Source of the DNA: a virus
DNA length: 26,364 nt
Virus record (IMG/VR): IMGVR_UViG_3300021135_000035
Coordinates: 1 to 26,364 of that record
Reading direction: 5' to 3' (one strand)
Shown here: in pieces, positions 20,123 through 26,364 of the stretch
How positions within the stretch are numbered: position 1 is the stretch's first letter
Layout of the letters: each line of letters opens with the position of its first letter
Made by a program: the position numbers and the translations under genes
Notes under the pieces: model-generated
Told to the model about the DNA's origin: nothing
What the model saw: the letters and a program-made list of their open reading frames with translations, nothing else
Databases searched by the model: none

Positions 20123-21893
20123 AGTAAACAAAGAAGCTCTTAAAGGTTTCAAACTCCTAATTGATACAGATAACTATCTACTTACAACTGATGGGTTATG
20201 TTTGAAAAAGGGAGACACCACCCTAGTCCCCGTATCAGCACCCTTTGTTATTGAATCCACTTTCTCTGGTTTTGAGTCAGAAGGTAAAGCCTCAGGAGAT
20301 GCTGGAATCGTTATCTCATACCAATGTGTGATGGGCTGTAAAAGTAAGCATCAAGAGAGAATTCTTATGAGTGATATGTCTAATATTGCCAAGCTAGAAG
20401 ATAAGTTAGCGGCTAATCACTTCCACGTTAATGAAGGAATGATCAAGAATCTAGTTGGCTTCCTCAAGTTAGTGATGTCTCCTAATCACACTAAGGAGTT
20501 TGGCAAGATTCCCAAGGCTAAAGTTGTGTTTAATACCGGCTTCAACCCATCCCTTGATACCTTCTCCCTTCCCTATACCTCTGTATCCTCTAAAGCAGAC
20601 CTCAATCATGTCATATTCAATGGTGATGACGATGGAACCTTTGCTACCTCAGGAACCCTCAAGGAATGGCAAGATAACGTAGCTATCTTAGCTAAAGGCA
20701 ACTCAAGACTAACTTTAGCTCTGTCTATTGCTTTCACAAGCCCCCTGCTAGCTCCCCTTGGCATCAATGGAGGTGGTTTTCATCTCTATGGCCGTACCAG
20801 CAAAGGCAAGACAACTAGTGGTTACCTAGCTGGATCGGTATGGGGTGGCCCTGTCTTTCAAAAACCATGGTCTAGCACAGCCCTAGCTTTGCAACTTGTA
20901 GCAGCCTCTAGAAGTCACACCCTCCTATTCCTGGATGATATGTCTCATATAGCCCCTAAGCAGTGGCCTGAAATGATCACCGTAGCCTATAGTTTGGCCG
21001 ATGGAACAGGTAAAGGCTCTGCTCAGAAGGACTATAGCCTAAGAGAGCAGAAGCAATGGAAGGTAATATATCTCAGTAATGGAGAAAACTCCTTTACTGA
21101 TCTAGCCAAGAAGCACAAGGTACCGGTACCTGATGGAGCAGCAGTAAGATTAGTGGATATCCCCATCTTCCCCTCAGGTTGTGAGGTTGGCTTTGAAAAC
21201 CTGCAAGAGTTTAAGGATGGTTATACCTTTGCCAAGAATATTGAAAGGGTCAAACAGAAATACTATGGCACAGCATCCTTAGCCTACCTAGCTGAACTGG
21301 TCAAACTTACTAAAGACGATTACTTAGACCTACAAGAAGATATAAATGACTGGAAGATATCTCATACCCCCCAAGGCTCTGACTCCCAAGTAGAGAGAGT
21401 CATTGAAAGGTTTGCTCTAGTGGCTGTAGCTGGTAAATTAGCTGTTAAATTTGGAGTAATACCACTAACTAATGAGGATATAGATTGGGCCATTGACCAA
21501 TGCTTAATTGATTGGGTTGCTGCTAGAGGCACTATTGGGGCTAGTGAACAGTCCAAGGCTAAACACTATATCTATGACTTCATCATGACTCATGGTAATT
21601 CTAGGTTTGAGTATATTGAAGGCAATAACTCTGAAAGGGATAAGACTCTTAATAGAGCAGGATGGAGAGATATCTCAGGAGCAGAGGATTACTATCATTT
21701 CACTACAGCAGCTTTTGAAGAAGCATGTAAGGAGCTTAATCATATCATGGTAGCTAAAGAGTTATATGAGCTTGGTGTTCTATTAAAGTCCAAATCCTAT
21801 ACAAAAAAGATAGACAGACTGGCTAATAAGGGTGCAAAAGTGTTTTCAGTGAATATGGATAGACTACAAGAATCACTAGGAGGTGATAAATGA
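20109..21893 (+). CDS. DUF927-type helicase-like ATPase (replication)
   Basis: 594 residues. The central domain (about 190-400) has Walker A GRTSKGKTT (228-236), Walker B LLFLDD (272-277) and the DUF927 features GGGFHLYGRTSKGKTT, WSSTALALQLVAA, LADGTGKGSAQKDY and WKVIYLSNGE. The N-terminal 180 residues are a separate unknown part, and about 430-594 is helical. DUF927 proteins in phages and genomic islands are linked to primase-helicase replication. I expect hexameric DNA unwinding at the phage origin, but substrate and polarity are not visible. No TOPRIM or AEP primase motif is seen in it; a CHC2 zinc finger is encoded separately two genes downstream. The start overlaps the upstream gene by 14 bases with a poor ribosome site. 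Confidence 0.85.
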   Translation: MGKPKVNKEALKGFKLLIDTDNYLLTTDGLCLKKGDTTLVPVSAPFVIESTFSGFESEGKASGDAGIVISYQCVMGCKSKHQERILMSDMSNIAKLEDKLAANHFHVNEGMIKNLVGFLKLVMSPNHTKEFGKIPKAKVVFNTGFNPSLDTFSLPYTSVSSKADLNHVIFNGDDDGTFATSGTLKEWQDNVAILAKGNSRLTLALSIAFTSPLLAPLGINGGGFHLYGRTSKGKTTSGYLAGSVWGGPVFQKPWSSTALALQLVAASRSHTLLFLDDMSHIAPKQWPEMITVAYSLADGTGKGSAQKDYSLREQKQWKVIYLSNGENSFTDLAKKHKVPVPDGAAVRLVDIPIFPSGCEVGFENLQEFKDGYTFAKNIERVKQKYYGTASLAYLAELVKLTKDDYLDLQEDINDWKISHTPQGSDSQVERVIERFALVAVAGKLAVKFGVIPLTNEDIDWAIDQCLIDWVAARGTIGASEQSKAKHYIYDFIMTHGNSRFEYIEGNNSERDKTLNRAGWRDISGAEDYYHFTTAAFEEACKELNHIMVAKELYELGVLLKSKSYTKKIDRLANKGAKVFSVNMDRLQESLGGDK

Positions 21894-22210
21894 ACGAGCT
21901 AGAATTAAAAGAAGCAAGAGAAGAGGCTAAGAAGCTTATTAAACAGGCTGAAGAGGTTATGAAAAGAAAGCCCAACAAAGTAGGAGAGGAGATTTGGGCT
22001 GAATATAATTCCCTCCTAGCAGAGAAGACAATTCTTGAAATAACGGGAAACGAAGCAGAGCTAGAGATGGTTAAAGACAAGATTGTGTCAGTGGAAAAGG
22101 CCCTTAGGTTAATCTACAAATACCTACCAAGTAACCCTATGACACCTGAAAAATGGCATAGAGCAATAAGAATCATGAAAGAAGAGGCTATTGGTAATGA
22201 ATCTCTCTGA
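21890..22210 (+). CDS. Small coiled-coil protein, unknown function
   Basis: 106 residues. ATGA overlap with the ATPase gene shows coupling. The protein is mostly helical and charged (KEAREEAKKLIKQAEEVMKR, EAELEMVKDKIVSVEKALRL), with a C-terminal segment MTPEKWHRAIRIMKEEAIGN. No motif of known function is visible. Its place between the helicase-like ATPase and the zinc-finger protein suggests a replication accessory factor or a loader/bridge between them; this is inference. Confidence 0.75.
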   Translation: MNELELKEAREEAKKLIKQAEEVMKRKPNKVGEEIWAEYNSLLAEKTILEITGNEAELEMVKDKIVSVEKALRLIYKYLPSNPMTPEKWHRAIRIMKEEAIGNESL

Positions 22211-22802
22211 TGATTTTGACTGGACCCCTGAGGAAGTGGCTAAATATCAGATAGTATACCCTACTATCCCACAAGCCAGATGGGATAGAGCCAGGGATGT
22301 AGACTGTAGAGACCTCATTCTAGAGCTAACTGGAGCTAGTAATAGAGGTAATAAGATAAGCTGTCCCTTCCATGGCAGAGATAGGAGACCATCCTTCCAA
22401 CTCTACCCCAACACCAATAGCTGCTGGTGTTTTGGGTGTGATCCTAAGGAATCCCCCACTGACCCTATCTCTTTTGTGGCTAAGTTCTACGAAATCAATA
22501 AACTAGAGGCCATGAAGTGGATTGAAAACCACTATAGCCTACCTGAGATTGAAGACGAAATAGAAGAGGAAGAGAAGGAAGAGGAAGAGAAGGAAGAGGA
22601 AGAGACTATCAGGATTGAATACAAGGATATCAAAGAGGCTTTCCTGGATGCCACTGATGGTCCAAAAGACTATGAAACCGCTATATATTTGATTAATATC
22701 TTTTTTAATAAAGATATTTTGGCTATGGCTCAAGTAATAGGGAAGGAAGAAATTCAGGAAATATTAAAAGCTAAAGCTAGAAAACCAACTTCCCAACCCT
22801 AA
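22197..22802 (+). CDS. CHC2-type zinc-finger primase fragment
   Basis: 201 residues from the ATG at 22197 (AGAGG about 9 bases upstream; a TTG two codons earlier is less favoured). Residues about 36-112 form a CHC2 zinc finger: CPFHG with C56 and H59, the RRPSFQLYP strand, then CWCFGC with C78 and C81, and DPISFVAKFYEINKLEAMKWI. This is the DNA-recognition finger of DnaG-type primases. The TOPRIM catalytic domain is missing. The tail has an acidic run (EIEEEEKEEEEKEEEE, about 121-136) and then a helical part. It probably acts in trans with the ATPase at 20109-21893 and perhaps with a host or unseen catalytic subunit. Confidence 0.85.
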   Translation: MNLSDDFDWTPEEVAKYQIVYPTIPQARWDRARDVDCRDLILELTGASNRGNKISCPFHGRDRRPSFQLYPNTNSCWCFGCDPKESPTDPISFVAKFYEINKLEAMKWIENHYSLPEIEDEIEEEEKEEEEKEEEETIRIEYKDIKEAFLDATDGPKDYETAIYLINIFFNKDILAMAQVIGKEEIQEILKAKARKPTSQP

Positions 22803-22818
22803 GATAAGGAGCAAGACA

Positions 22819-22911
22819 ATGAGAATCATTTTAACAGCCTACCTGCTAGCCCTAATCAGTCCCACCTATGCCTCTCAGTGGTTAAGGAGACATTATGTGG
22901 CAACCCTATAA
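22819..22911 (+). CDS. 30-residue signal-peptide-like micro-ORF
   Basis: MRIILTAYLLALISPTYASQ then WLRRHYVATL. AAGGAG lies 7 bases before the ATG. The first 19 residues look like an export signal: basic R2, a hydrophobic core, then PTYAS as a possible cleavage site. No cysteine lipobox is present. It overlaps the next ORF by 17 bases. It may be a secreted or membrane micro-peptide, or mainly a leader that couples translation to the next gene. Confidence 0.5.
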   Translation: MRIILTAYLLALISPTYASQWLRRHYVATL

Positions 22912-23077
22912 CCCCCCTGTAGACCATATTGAGGCATGGGAAAACTTCTTGGGAGTGAAACCGACTACCGATCAGTATATTGTGAGTGGAGGTAACACCC
23001 ATGACCGAAGCACAAGAGAAATCCCTGATCAAACTGGTAGACTCACTGATGGAAGAGAATGCCACACTCAGGGATGA
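22895..23077 (+). CDS. 60-residue unknown protein, overlaps both neighbours
   Basis: Begins MWQPYNPPVDHIEAWENFLG at an ATG with AAGGAG only 5 bases upstream, which is a near-ideal ribosome site. It overlaps the upstream micro-ORF by 17 bases and the next gene by 77 bases in another frame. The first 30 residues look protein-like (aromatic and proline-rich), while the last 25 in the overlap are compositionally odd (HDRSTREIPDQTGRLTDGRE), as expected for a reading frame constrained by another gene. Function unknown; real expression is likely but not certain. Confidence 0.5.
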   Translation: MWQPYNPPVDHIEAWENFLGVKPTTDQYIVSGGNTHDRSTREIPDQTGRLTDGRECHTQG

Positions 23078-23207
23078 GCTAAATGAGGCTTATGAACAGA
23101 TAGAAGCCCTATATGAAGAGTCAATAGAGGATCTAGAGGAGTCACATAAGGCTTACCAAGAACTGGCAGACCAGTTCATTGAGTTACTAGAAGAGACTGA
23201 AAGCTGA
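23001..23207 (+). CDS. Acidic coiled-coil protein, unknown function
   Basis: 68 residues from the ATG at 23001, chosen because GGAGG lies 8 bases upstream; an upstream GTG would overlap that site. Almost the whole protein is an acidic leucine-rich coiled coil (LIKLVDSLMEENATLRDELN, EAYEQIEALYEESIEDLEES). Such small acidic phage proteins often bind other proteins, and DNA mimicry is conceivable, but no family is recognised. It is the last gene before a pair of stem-loops. Confidence 0.7.
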   Translation: MTEAQEKSLIKLVDSLMEENATLRDELNEAYEQIEALYEESIEDLEESHKAYQELADQFIELLEETES

Positions 23208-23212
23208 TCACC

Positions 23213-23235
23213 CCTGAGCGTACTGGTCACTCAGG
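23213..23235 (+). other. Small stem-loop after the coiled-coil gene
   Basis: CCTGAG and CTCAGG (6 base pairs) enclose an 11-base loop, starting 5 bases after the upstream stop codon. It is weak alone but lies 10 bases before a much stronger hairpin. Confidence 0.35.
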
Positions 23236-23245
23236 ACAAGTGAAG

Positions 23246-23272
23246 TCCCCTAGGAAATAACTTCCTAGGGGA
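23246..23272 (+). terminator. Strong 11-base-pair stem-loop without U-tract
   Basis: TCCCCTAGGAA / TTCCTAGGGGA is a perfect 11-base-pair stem with a 5-base loop (ATAAC). The following bases are TAAATAAAC, with no run of T on either strand. It could be an attenuator, an RNase processing point or a protein-binding palindrome, rather than a standard intrinsic terminator. Confidence 0.5.
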
Positions 23273-23312
23273 TAAATAAACAGAACGGCTTAGACTATAG
23301 ATGGAGGAATTT

Positions 23313-23582
23313 ATGATCAACCTTGGCCCCATAGTAGGATTAGTATCAAGTTGGGAAACTCAAAAGGATCTAAAGACCTCCCCTAAGCCAACTTACACTA
23401 CTGTATCTGGTCGTCCCCTCCCAAAGAATAAGTTTTGGTTCCGTTTCTCTATGCTGGCGATAGTGGGTCTGCCTCTCATGCTTATTTTCTTTTTCTTTTT
23501 TAGTCCAACTATTTCATTACTTGCAACTGGGGCTATTGCAATAACTGGTATCAAAATGTTGGAGAATAGCTATGGAAAATAG
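23313..23582 (+). CDS. Small protein with two predicted membrane helices
   Basis: 89 residues from the ATG at 23313, which has GGAGG exactly 5 bases upstream; an ATG four codons earlier would overlap that site. The first 45 residues are soluble (SWETQKDLKTSPKPTYTTVS), followed by two hydrophobic segments: FSMLAIVGLPLMLIFFFFF and TISLLATGAIAITGIKML, joined by a very short turn. This hairpin topology suits a holin-like or a superinfection-exclusion (Imm-like) membrane protein. No lytic enzyme lies nearby and the gene is in the early operon, so exclusion is the more natural guess. I cannot identify the family. It overlaps the next gene by 11 bases. Confidence 0.75.
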   Translation: MINLGPIVGLVSSWETQKDLKTSPKPTYTTVSGRPLPKNKFWFRFSMLAIVGLPLMLIFFFFFSPTISLLATGAIAITGIKMLENSYGK

Positions 23583-23985
23583 ACCTGACACCACCCAATG
23601 GACCGAAGAGGATTGGGATAATTACTATAAAGGTCAAACAGTCAAGAACTTAAACCGTCTTGCAATCAATCAGAATGTCCTCACAGATCCCAACATGCCG
23701 TCCCCCCTACTAGGAGCATTCATGACCACCCCTGCTGAGCTTAGGAAGGCTGATTTCATCCAGCAAACCTATGACAAGAACATGGTGGAAATAGATAGGG
23801 CCATTTACGAGGTCCAGGAGGCTCTGAAGGCCACTGAAGACCCAAAGGAGAGGGAATCACTGGAGGTTGATCTGGTGGACTTCTGTGTGATTAAGCAGAA
23901 GTGGGTAGACTTCTATCAGAGCCAAGTAGGTAAGGAGCCAGTGCCGATAATCAGAAAGGGTCAAGGCAGACTCCCAATCGACTAA
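23572..23985 (+). CDS. Unknown protein, last early gene
   Basis: 137 residues with GGAG 8 bases before the ATG. It begins MENRPDTTQWTEEDWDNYYK and has a helical middle (YDKNMVEIDRAIYEVQEALK, DPKERESLEVDLVDFCVIKQ) and a basic end (PIIRKGQGRLPID). Features are those of a small helical soluble protein. No motif or family is recognised. It overlaps the membrane-protein gene and ends just before the terminator shared with the converging integrase operon. Confidence 0.75.
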   Translation: MENRPDTTQWTEEDWDNYYKGQTVKNLNRLAINQNVLTDPNMPSPLLGAFMTTPAELRKADFIQQTYDKNMVEIDRAIYEVQEALKATEDPKERESLEVDLVDFCVIKQKWVDFYQSQVGKEPVPIIRKGQGRLPID

Positions 23986-23989
23986 GAAA

Positions 23990-24009
23990 AAGCCCCCTTT
24001 CGGGGGCTT
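23990..24009. terminator. Intrinsic terminator between converging operons
   Basis: AAGCCCCC / GGGGGCTT forms an 8-base-pair GC-rich stem with a TTTC loop. On the minus strand it is followed by TTTTTC, a good U-tract for ending the integrase-side transcript; on the plus strand it is followed by CTCATT, so early transcripts are stopped less surely. It probably works in both directions. Confidence 0.85.
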
Positions 24010-24028
24010 CTCATTGGTAGAGGGTCTA

Positions 24029-24760
24029 TTACTTTTTGGGCTTGATGACCAGTTCTGACTTGCGATTCCTCATCTTGATGTAGCCCTTTTTGTCCCGGCT
24101 ATTGTGCTTCAGGTATTCAACCACCTGACCCACAGCCTGGGACATCTTCTGCTCATCGTTTACGAGGCCCTGGAGGGTCTTCTGAGCCTCTGCGGGATCA
24201 AGGTTAGGCCCTAGATTGATCAAGATGCTTACGAGGCTCTTAACGTCCTCAGGAAGCCCTTTCCTGCTCTTCTCCCTTACGATTCCGCTAGCCTGCCTAC
24301 CCCTGGTCTTAGCAGGAATCTTCTTGATTTCGTCTTTGATGAACTGAAGGAAATCAAGGGTCATGACTTTCTGATCGGCCAGAGTCTCTACCAACTCCTT
24401 ATAGCCACGATCCTTAGCAATGATGGTGCTGATTTGTTCAGTAAGGCCCAGGTCCAGGATAGAGGCCAGATCCTTAAGGCCATCCAGCTTGATATGCTTG
24501 GTCTTAGCAGGAACCGTAGGCATAGGCTTGTATTCAATTGCCATCGGTTCATGTTCTAACCAGAGGCAGTAATCCTTGACCTCTTCCCCCTTCCGGTTCT
24601 TAAAGCTGGCTTCCTTGACTGTGTAGTAGCTCTGAGGTTTGGCCACTTGGCCCTCCTGGTGATTGGTAGCGTTTACCGCTACGGGGTTTGATTTCTTGGC
24701 TTTCTTACTGCTAAAGGTATCAGCAATCTGTCCAAACAGTCCTTTTGTTTCTGCCTGCAT
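24029..24760 (-). CDS. Unknown lysogeny-side protein downstream of integrase
   Basis: 243 residues from the ATG at 24760, preceded by AGGAGG at an ideal 4-base distance; an ATG ten codons upstream lacks this support. The N-terminal 45 residues look disordered (MQAETKGLFGQIADTFSSKK). The middle has VKEASFKNRKGEEVKDYCLW, a repeated-looking helical region (LKDLASILDLGLTEQISTII), basic patches (PAKTRGRQASGIVREKSRKG) and an end rich in Lys/Arg (DKKGYIKMRNRKSELVIKPK). It is encoded 48 bases after integrase on the same strand. I recognise no family. A nucleic-acid-binding protein expressed in the lysogen (repressor, excision control or defence) is possible by place and charge only. Confidence 0.75.
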   Translation of the reverse strand: MQAETKGLFGQIADTFSSKKAKKSNPVAVNATNHQEGQVAKPQSYYTVKEASFKNRKGEEVKDYCLWLEHEPMAIEYKPMPTVPAKTKHIKLDGLKDLASILDLGLTEQISTIIAKDRGYKELVETLADQKVMTLDFLQFIKDEIKKIPAKTRGRQASGIVREKSRKGLPEDVKSLVSILINLGPNLDPAEAQKTLQGLVNDEQKMSQAVGQVVEYLKHNSRDKKGYIKMRNRKSELVIKPKK

Positions 24761-24808
24761 AAAACCTCCTGATAAGAATCTACCCACCATGAGTAGAGTG
24801 TCAAGCCC

Positions 24809-26095
24809 TTAGACGATATTCAGATTGCTGGTCAGTCTCCTAACCGTATCCCCTACTCCCTGTGGGGTTAGGTGGCCATAATGCTTTTCCACCATTGCTG
24901 TAGATGAATGTCCTAGCTGCTCTGCCACAAACTTAAGAGGCACACCAGCCATAACCAGTTGACTTGCGTAGGTATGCCTCAATTCATGAAACAGCACCTT
25001 GCTAATTCCAGCCTTCTCATATGCCTTCTGCATATAGTAGCCCTGGTCTGAATCATTCCAAACCCCATCAGACCCATCTCCCCTGTTCTTGAAATACCTA
25101 TAGCTCTTACGGGTAAAAACGAGGTTCAGGGCATTCTTACCCTCAATCTGACCTCTAAACCACTCGGTAGCCTCATCAGTCAAGTGTACAAACCTAGTCT
25201 TACCCTTGACCTTCCCGTATGGCCCAAAGTAGACGGTTTGCTTCTCCAGATTTACATCCTGCTTCTTTAGCTTGGCCAACTCCTGGTATCTGGCTCCAGT
25301 GAATAGAGCCGCTATGACCATCCTCTTGAAATCCTCATCACAAGCATTCACTAACAACTTCTGCTCCTCAGGGTCCAGGTGCCTTGTCCTAGCTACCCTC
25401 ACACCCTCGAAGTAATCAGCCTCCTGCCAGCCACCAGCCAAGGGGGGATCAGCCTTACCAGATTTCACAGCCACACTCAGAGCCGTTTTGAGCAGTACCA
25501 GGACATGGTTAGCTGAGTCCTTACGTCTACGGATGGCATCAGGGGTATTGGGTACCACCGTTTCACCCTGCTTTGGCATCTTGGAAATCTCAGTCCTCCA
25601 CTGTTCCAGCTTGACCTTCGTCAGCCTGGATACCTTGATGTCTCCCAGCGTAGGGATGGCCCACTTGTAGAGCATCAACCTAGCCGTTTCCTTACGGTCC
25701 TTACCATCAGCCTTCAGCTTGGCAATGTAGTCATCAATAGCATCCTTGACTTTGTAATCCCCTACATGGACCACCACACCAGAAATCTGGAAGTCAGCCA
25801 AACGAGCAACACCCTGGAACCAACTCAGAGCTTTTGCTTTGGCCTGTTTGTAGTCAAAAACCGAAAGCCCATCAGCCTTGATCAGATCATCGGCAATACC
25901 AAGCCCAGTCTGCTTCTGCTTACGGGTCTCAGGGTCATACCATCGAGCTTTCCAATTCCCCGCCACTCCATCCTTGGCCCTCTCATAGATCAGATAACCA
26001 CCAGCTTGCAACTGCTCCATATGACGCTTGGCAGACTTAAGCTGGTTACGCTTGGCTACTGAATCTAGGTCTTTGCTCCTGCCGGTTCGTGCCAT
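24809..26095 (-). CDS. int: Tyrosine recombinase integrase
   Basis: 428 residues, ATG with a GAGGA-type ribosome site upstream. Residues about 30-110 hold an N-terminal arm-binding region (GNWKARWYDPETRKQKQTGLG), about 113-215 the SAM-like core-binding domain (YKVKDAIDDYIAKLKADGKD), and 235-428 the catalytic domain. Catalytic residues visible are R269 (FTGARYQEL), K299 or a near lysine (KVKGKTRFVHL), H370 and R373 (HELRHTYAS), H396 (LGHSS) and nucleophile Y406 (KHYGHL). It catalyses integration and excision at the attachment sites. The gene reads away from the host boundary. No excisionase was recognised nearby. Confidence 0.95.
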   Translation of the reverse strand: MARTGRSKDLDSVAKRNQLKSAKRHMEQLQAGGYLIYERAKDGVAGNWKARWYDPETRKQKQTGLGIADDLIKADGLSVFDYKQAKAKALSWFQGVARLADFQISGVVVHVGDYKVKDAIDDYIAKLKADGKDRKETARLMLYKWAIPTLGDIKVSRLTKVKLEQWRTEISKMPKQGETVVPNTPDAIRRRKDSANHVLVLLKTALSVAVKSGKADPPLAGGWQEADYFEGVRVARTRHLDPEEQKLLVNACDEDFKRMVIAALFTGARYQELAKLKKQDVNLEKQTVYFGPYGKVKGKTRFVHLTDEATEWFRGQIEGKNALNLVFTRKSYRYFKNRGDGSDGVWNDSDQGYYMQKAYEKAGISKVLFHELRHTYASQLVMAGVPLKFVAEQLGHSSTAMVEKHYGHLTPQGVGDTVRRLTSNLNIV

Positions 26096-26267
26096 CTGAA
26101 CTTCCTCCTTTTGGTCAATACTGACTTACCAACCAGAAGGTTGCGTCAAAATAGCGTCAAAAACAAGGGGCAGACCAGGAGGATATTCAGAGAGACTCAT
26201 ACAGACGAAAAGCAGAAAATAGGATACTTGGAAAATCAAATATGAGTGTTAGAAAGGCAGGTTTACC
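26096..26267. other. Phage-host boundary region, likely holds the attachment site
   Basis: 172 bases separate the integrase start from the start of host trmL. The region has the integrase ribosome site at its left, the 9-base direct repeats at 26143-26162, and the trmL ribosome region (AAAGGCAGG) just before 26268. The att core cannot be fixed because the other prophage end is outside the window. No tRNA gene is visible here. Confidence 0.6.
26143..26162 (+). repeat. Tandem GCGTCAAAA repeats, possible integrase arm sites
   Basis: GCGTCAAAA occurs at 26143-26151 and 26154-26162, an 11-base period, in front of the integrase gene. Tandem short repeats one helical turn apart next to an att site are typical of arm-type integrase binding sites. 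Confidence 0.5.
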
Positions 26268-26364
26268 ATGTTCCACATCATCTTGCACCAGCCCGAGATT
26301 CCGCAAAATACCGGAAGCATTGGCCGCCTCTGCGTGAACAATGGCGTCAGGCTGCACCTCATCC
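26268..26364 (+). CDS. trmL: Host trmL 5' end (tRNA 2'-O-methyltransferase), truncated by window
   Basis: The first 32 codons ([20 protein letters not shown], then [12 protein letters not shown]) match the start of TrmL/YibK, a SPOUT methyltransferase that modifies the wobble position 34 of tRNA-Leu. The family start has the pattern 'x-P-E-I-P-x-NTG-x-I-x-RLC-x-x-x-x-x-x-L-x-x-I', which is present. It is preceded by AAAGGCAGG. The GC content is visibly higher than in most phage genes, consistent with bacterial chromosome. It marks the right-hand limit of the prophage. Confidence 0.85.
   Translation, partial: MFHIILHQPEIPQNTGSIGRLCVNNGVRLHLI

Noticed and set aside
22695-22718. AATATCTTT/AAAGATATT inverted repeat with 6-base loop
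   Set aside because: It lies inside the coding sequence of the zinc-finger gene in an AT-rich stretch, far from a start or end, so chance is a sufficient explanation.
23313-23582. Firm call as holin
   Set aside because: The topology fits, but there is no endolysin or spanin next to it and it lies in the early operon; kept as an unknown membrane protein.
24029-26095. Plus-strand open frames inside the integrase gene
   Set aside because: They are antisense to a clear tyrosine recombinase and have no ribosome sites or recognisable products.

Overview
This window holds one end of an integrated temperate phage with a P22-type (short-tailed, podovirus) virion, plus the first 97 bases of a host gene at the right edge. 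The assignment rests on a recognisable set of P22-like morphogenesis proteins: terminase large subunit, a 721-residue portal, scaffold, gp5-type coat with an I-domain, a gp4-like tail accessory factor and a gp10-like stabilisation protein. A tyrosine integrase lies beside the boundary. The host fragment (26268 to the right edge) starts like TrmL/YibK, a tRNA 2'-O-methyltransferase, and is visibly richer in GC than most of the phage. I cannot name the host securely; a verrucomicrobial or related bacterium is only a weak guess from the style of the TrmL start.

Layout. (1) Late module, 19302 down to 1, all on the minus strand and tightly packed: two small sigma-region-2-like proteins, a small-terminase candidate, large terminase, portal, a PKD+Kelch protein, scaffold, coat, small structural proteins, gp4-like factor, two proteins with related head-binding-like N-termini, an enlarged gp10, two collagen-like fibre proteins, a small virion protein split by an Fn3-like insert, and a glycine-rich fibre protein that runs off the left edge. 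(2) A 380-base divergent control region (19303-19682) with nine GTAAC/GTTAC elements, AT runs and palindromes. (3) Early module, 19683-23985, plus strand: a small possible DNA-binding protein, a DUF927-type helicase-like ATPase, a CHC2 zinc-finger primase fragment, several very small overlapping ORFs, a two-helix membrane protein and unknowns. (4) Minus-strand lysogeny end, 26095-24029: integrase followed by an unknown gene, facing the early operon across a shared terminator. (5) Host boundary, 26096-26267, then trmL.

How it may work. Early plus-strand genes supply replication (the ATPase with a separate zinc finger). The sigma-like pair at the head of the late operon could redirect RNA polymerase to late genes, and the late genes build a P22-like particle. 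The most distinctive trait is the number of extra domains in the virion module: a roughly 690-residue block inside gp10, an Fn3-like block inside a small virion protein, a PKD+Kelch gene between portal and scaffold, and collagen-like segments in three fibre proteins plus a short stretch in a fourth small protein. No lysis genes, CI-type repressor or tRNA genes are seen; lysis and ejection genes presumably lie left of base 1.
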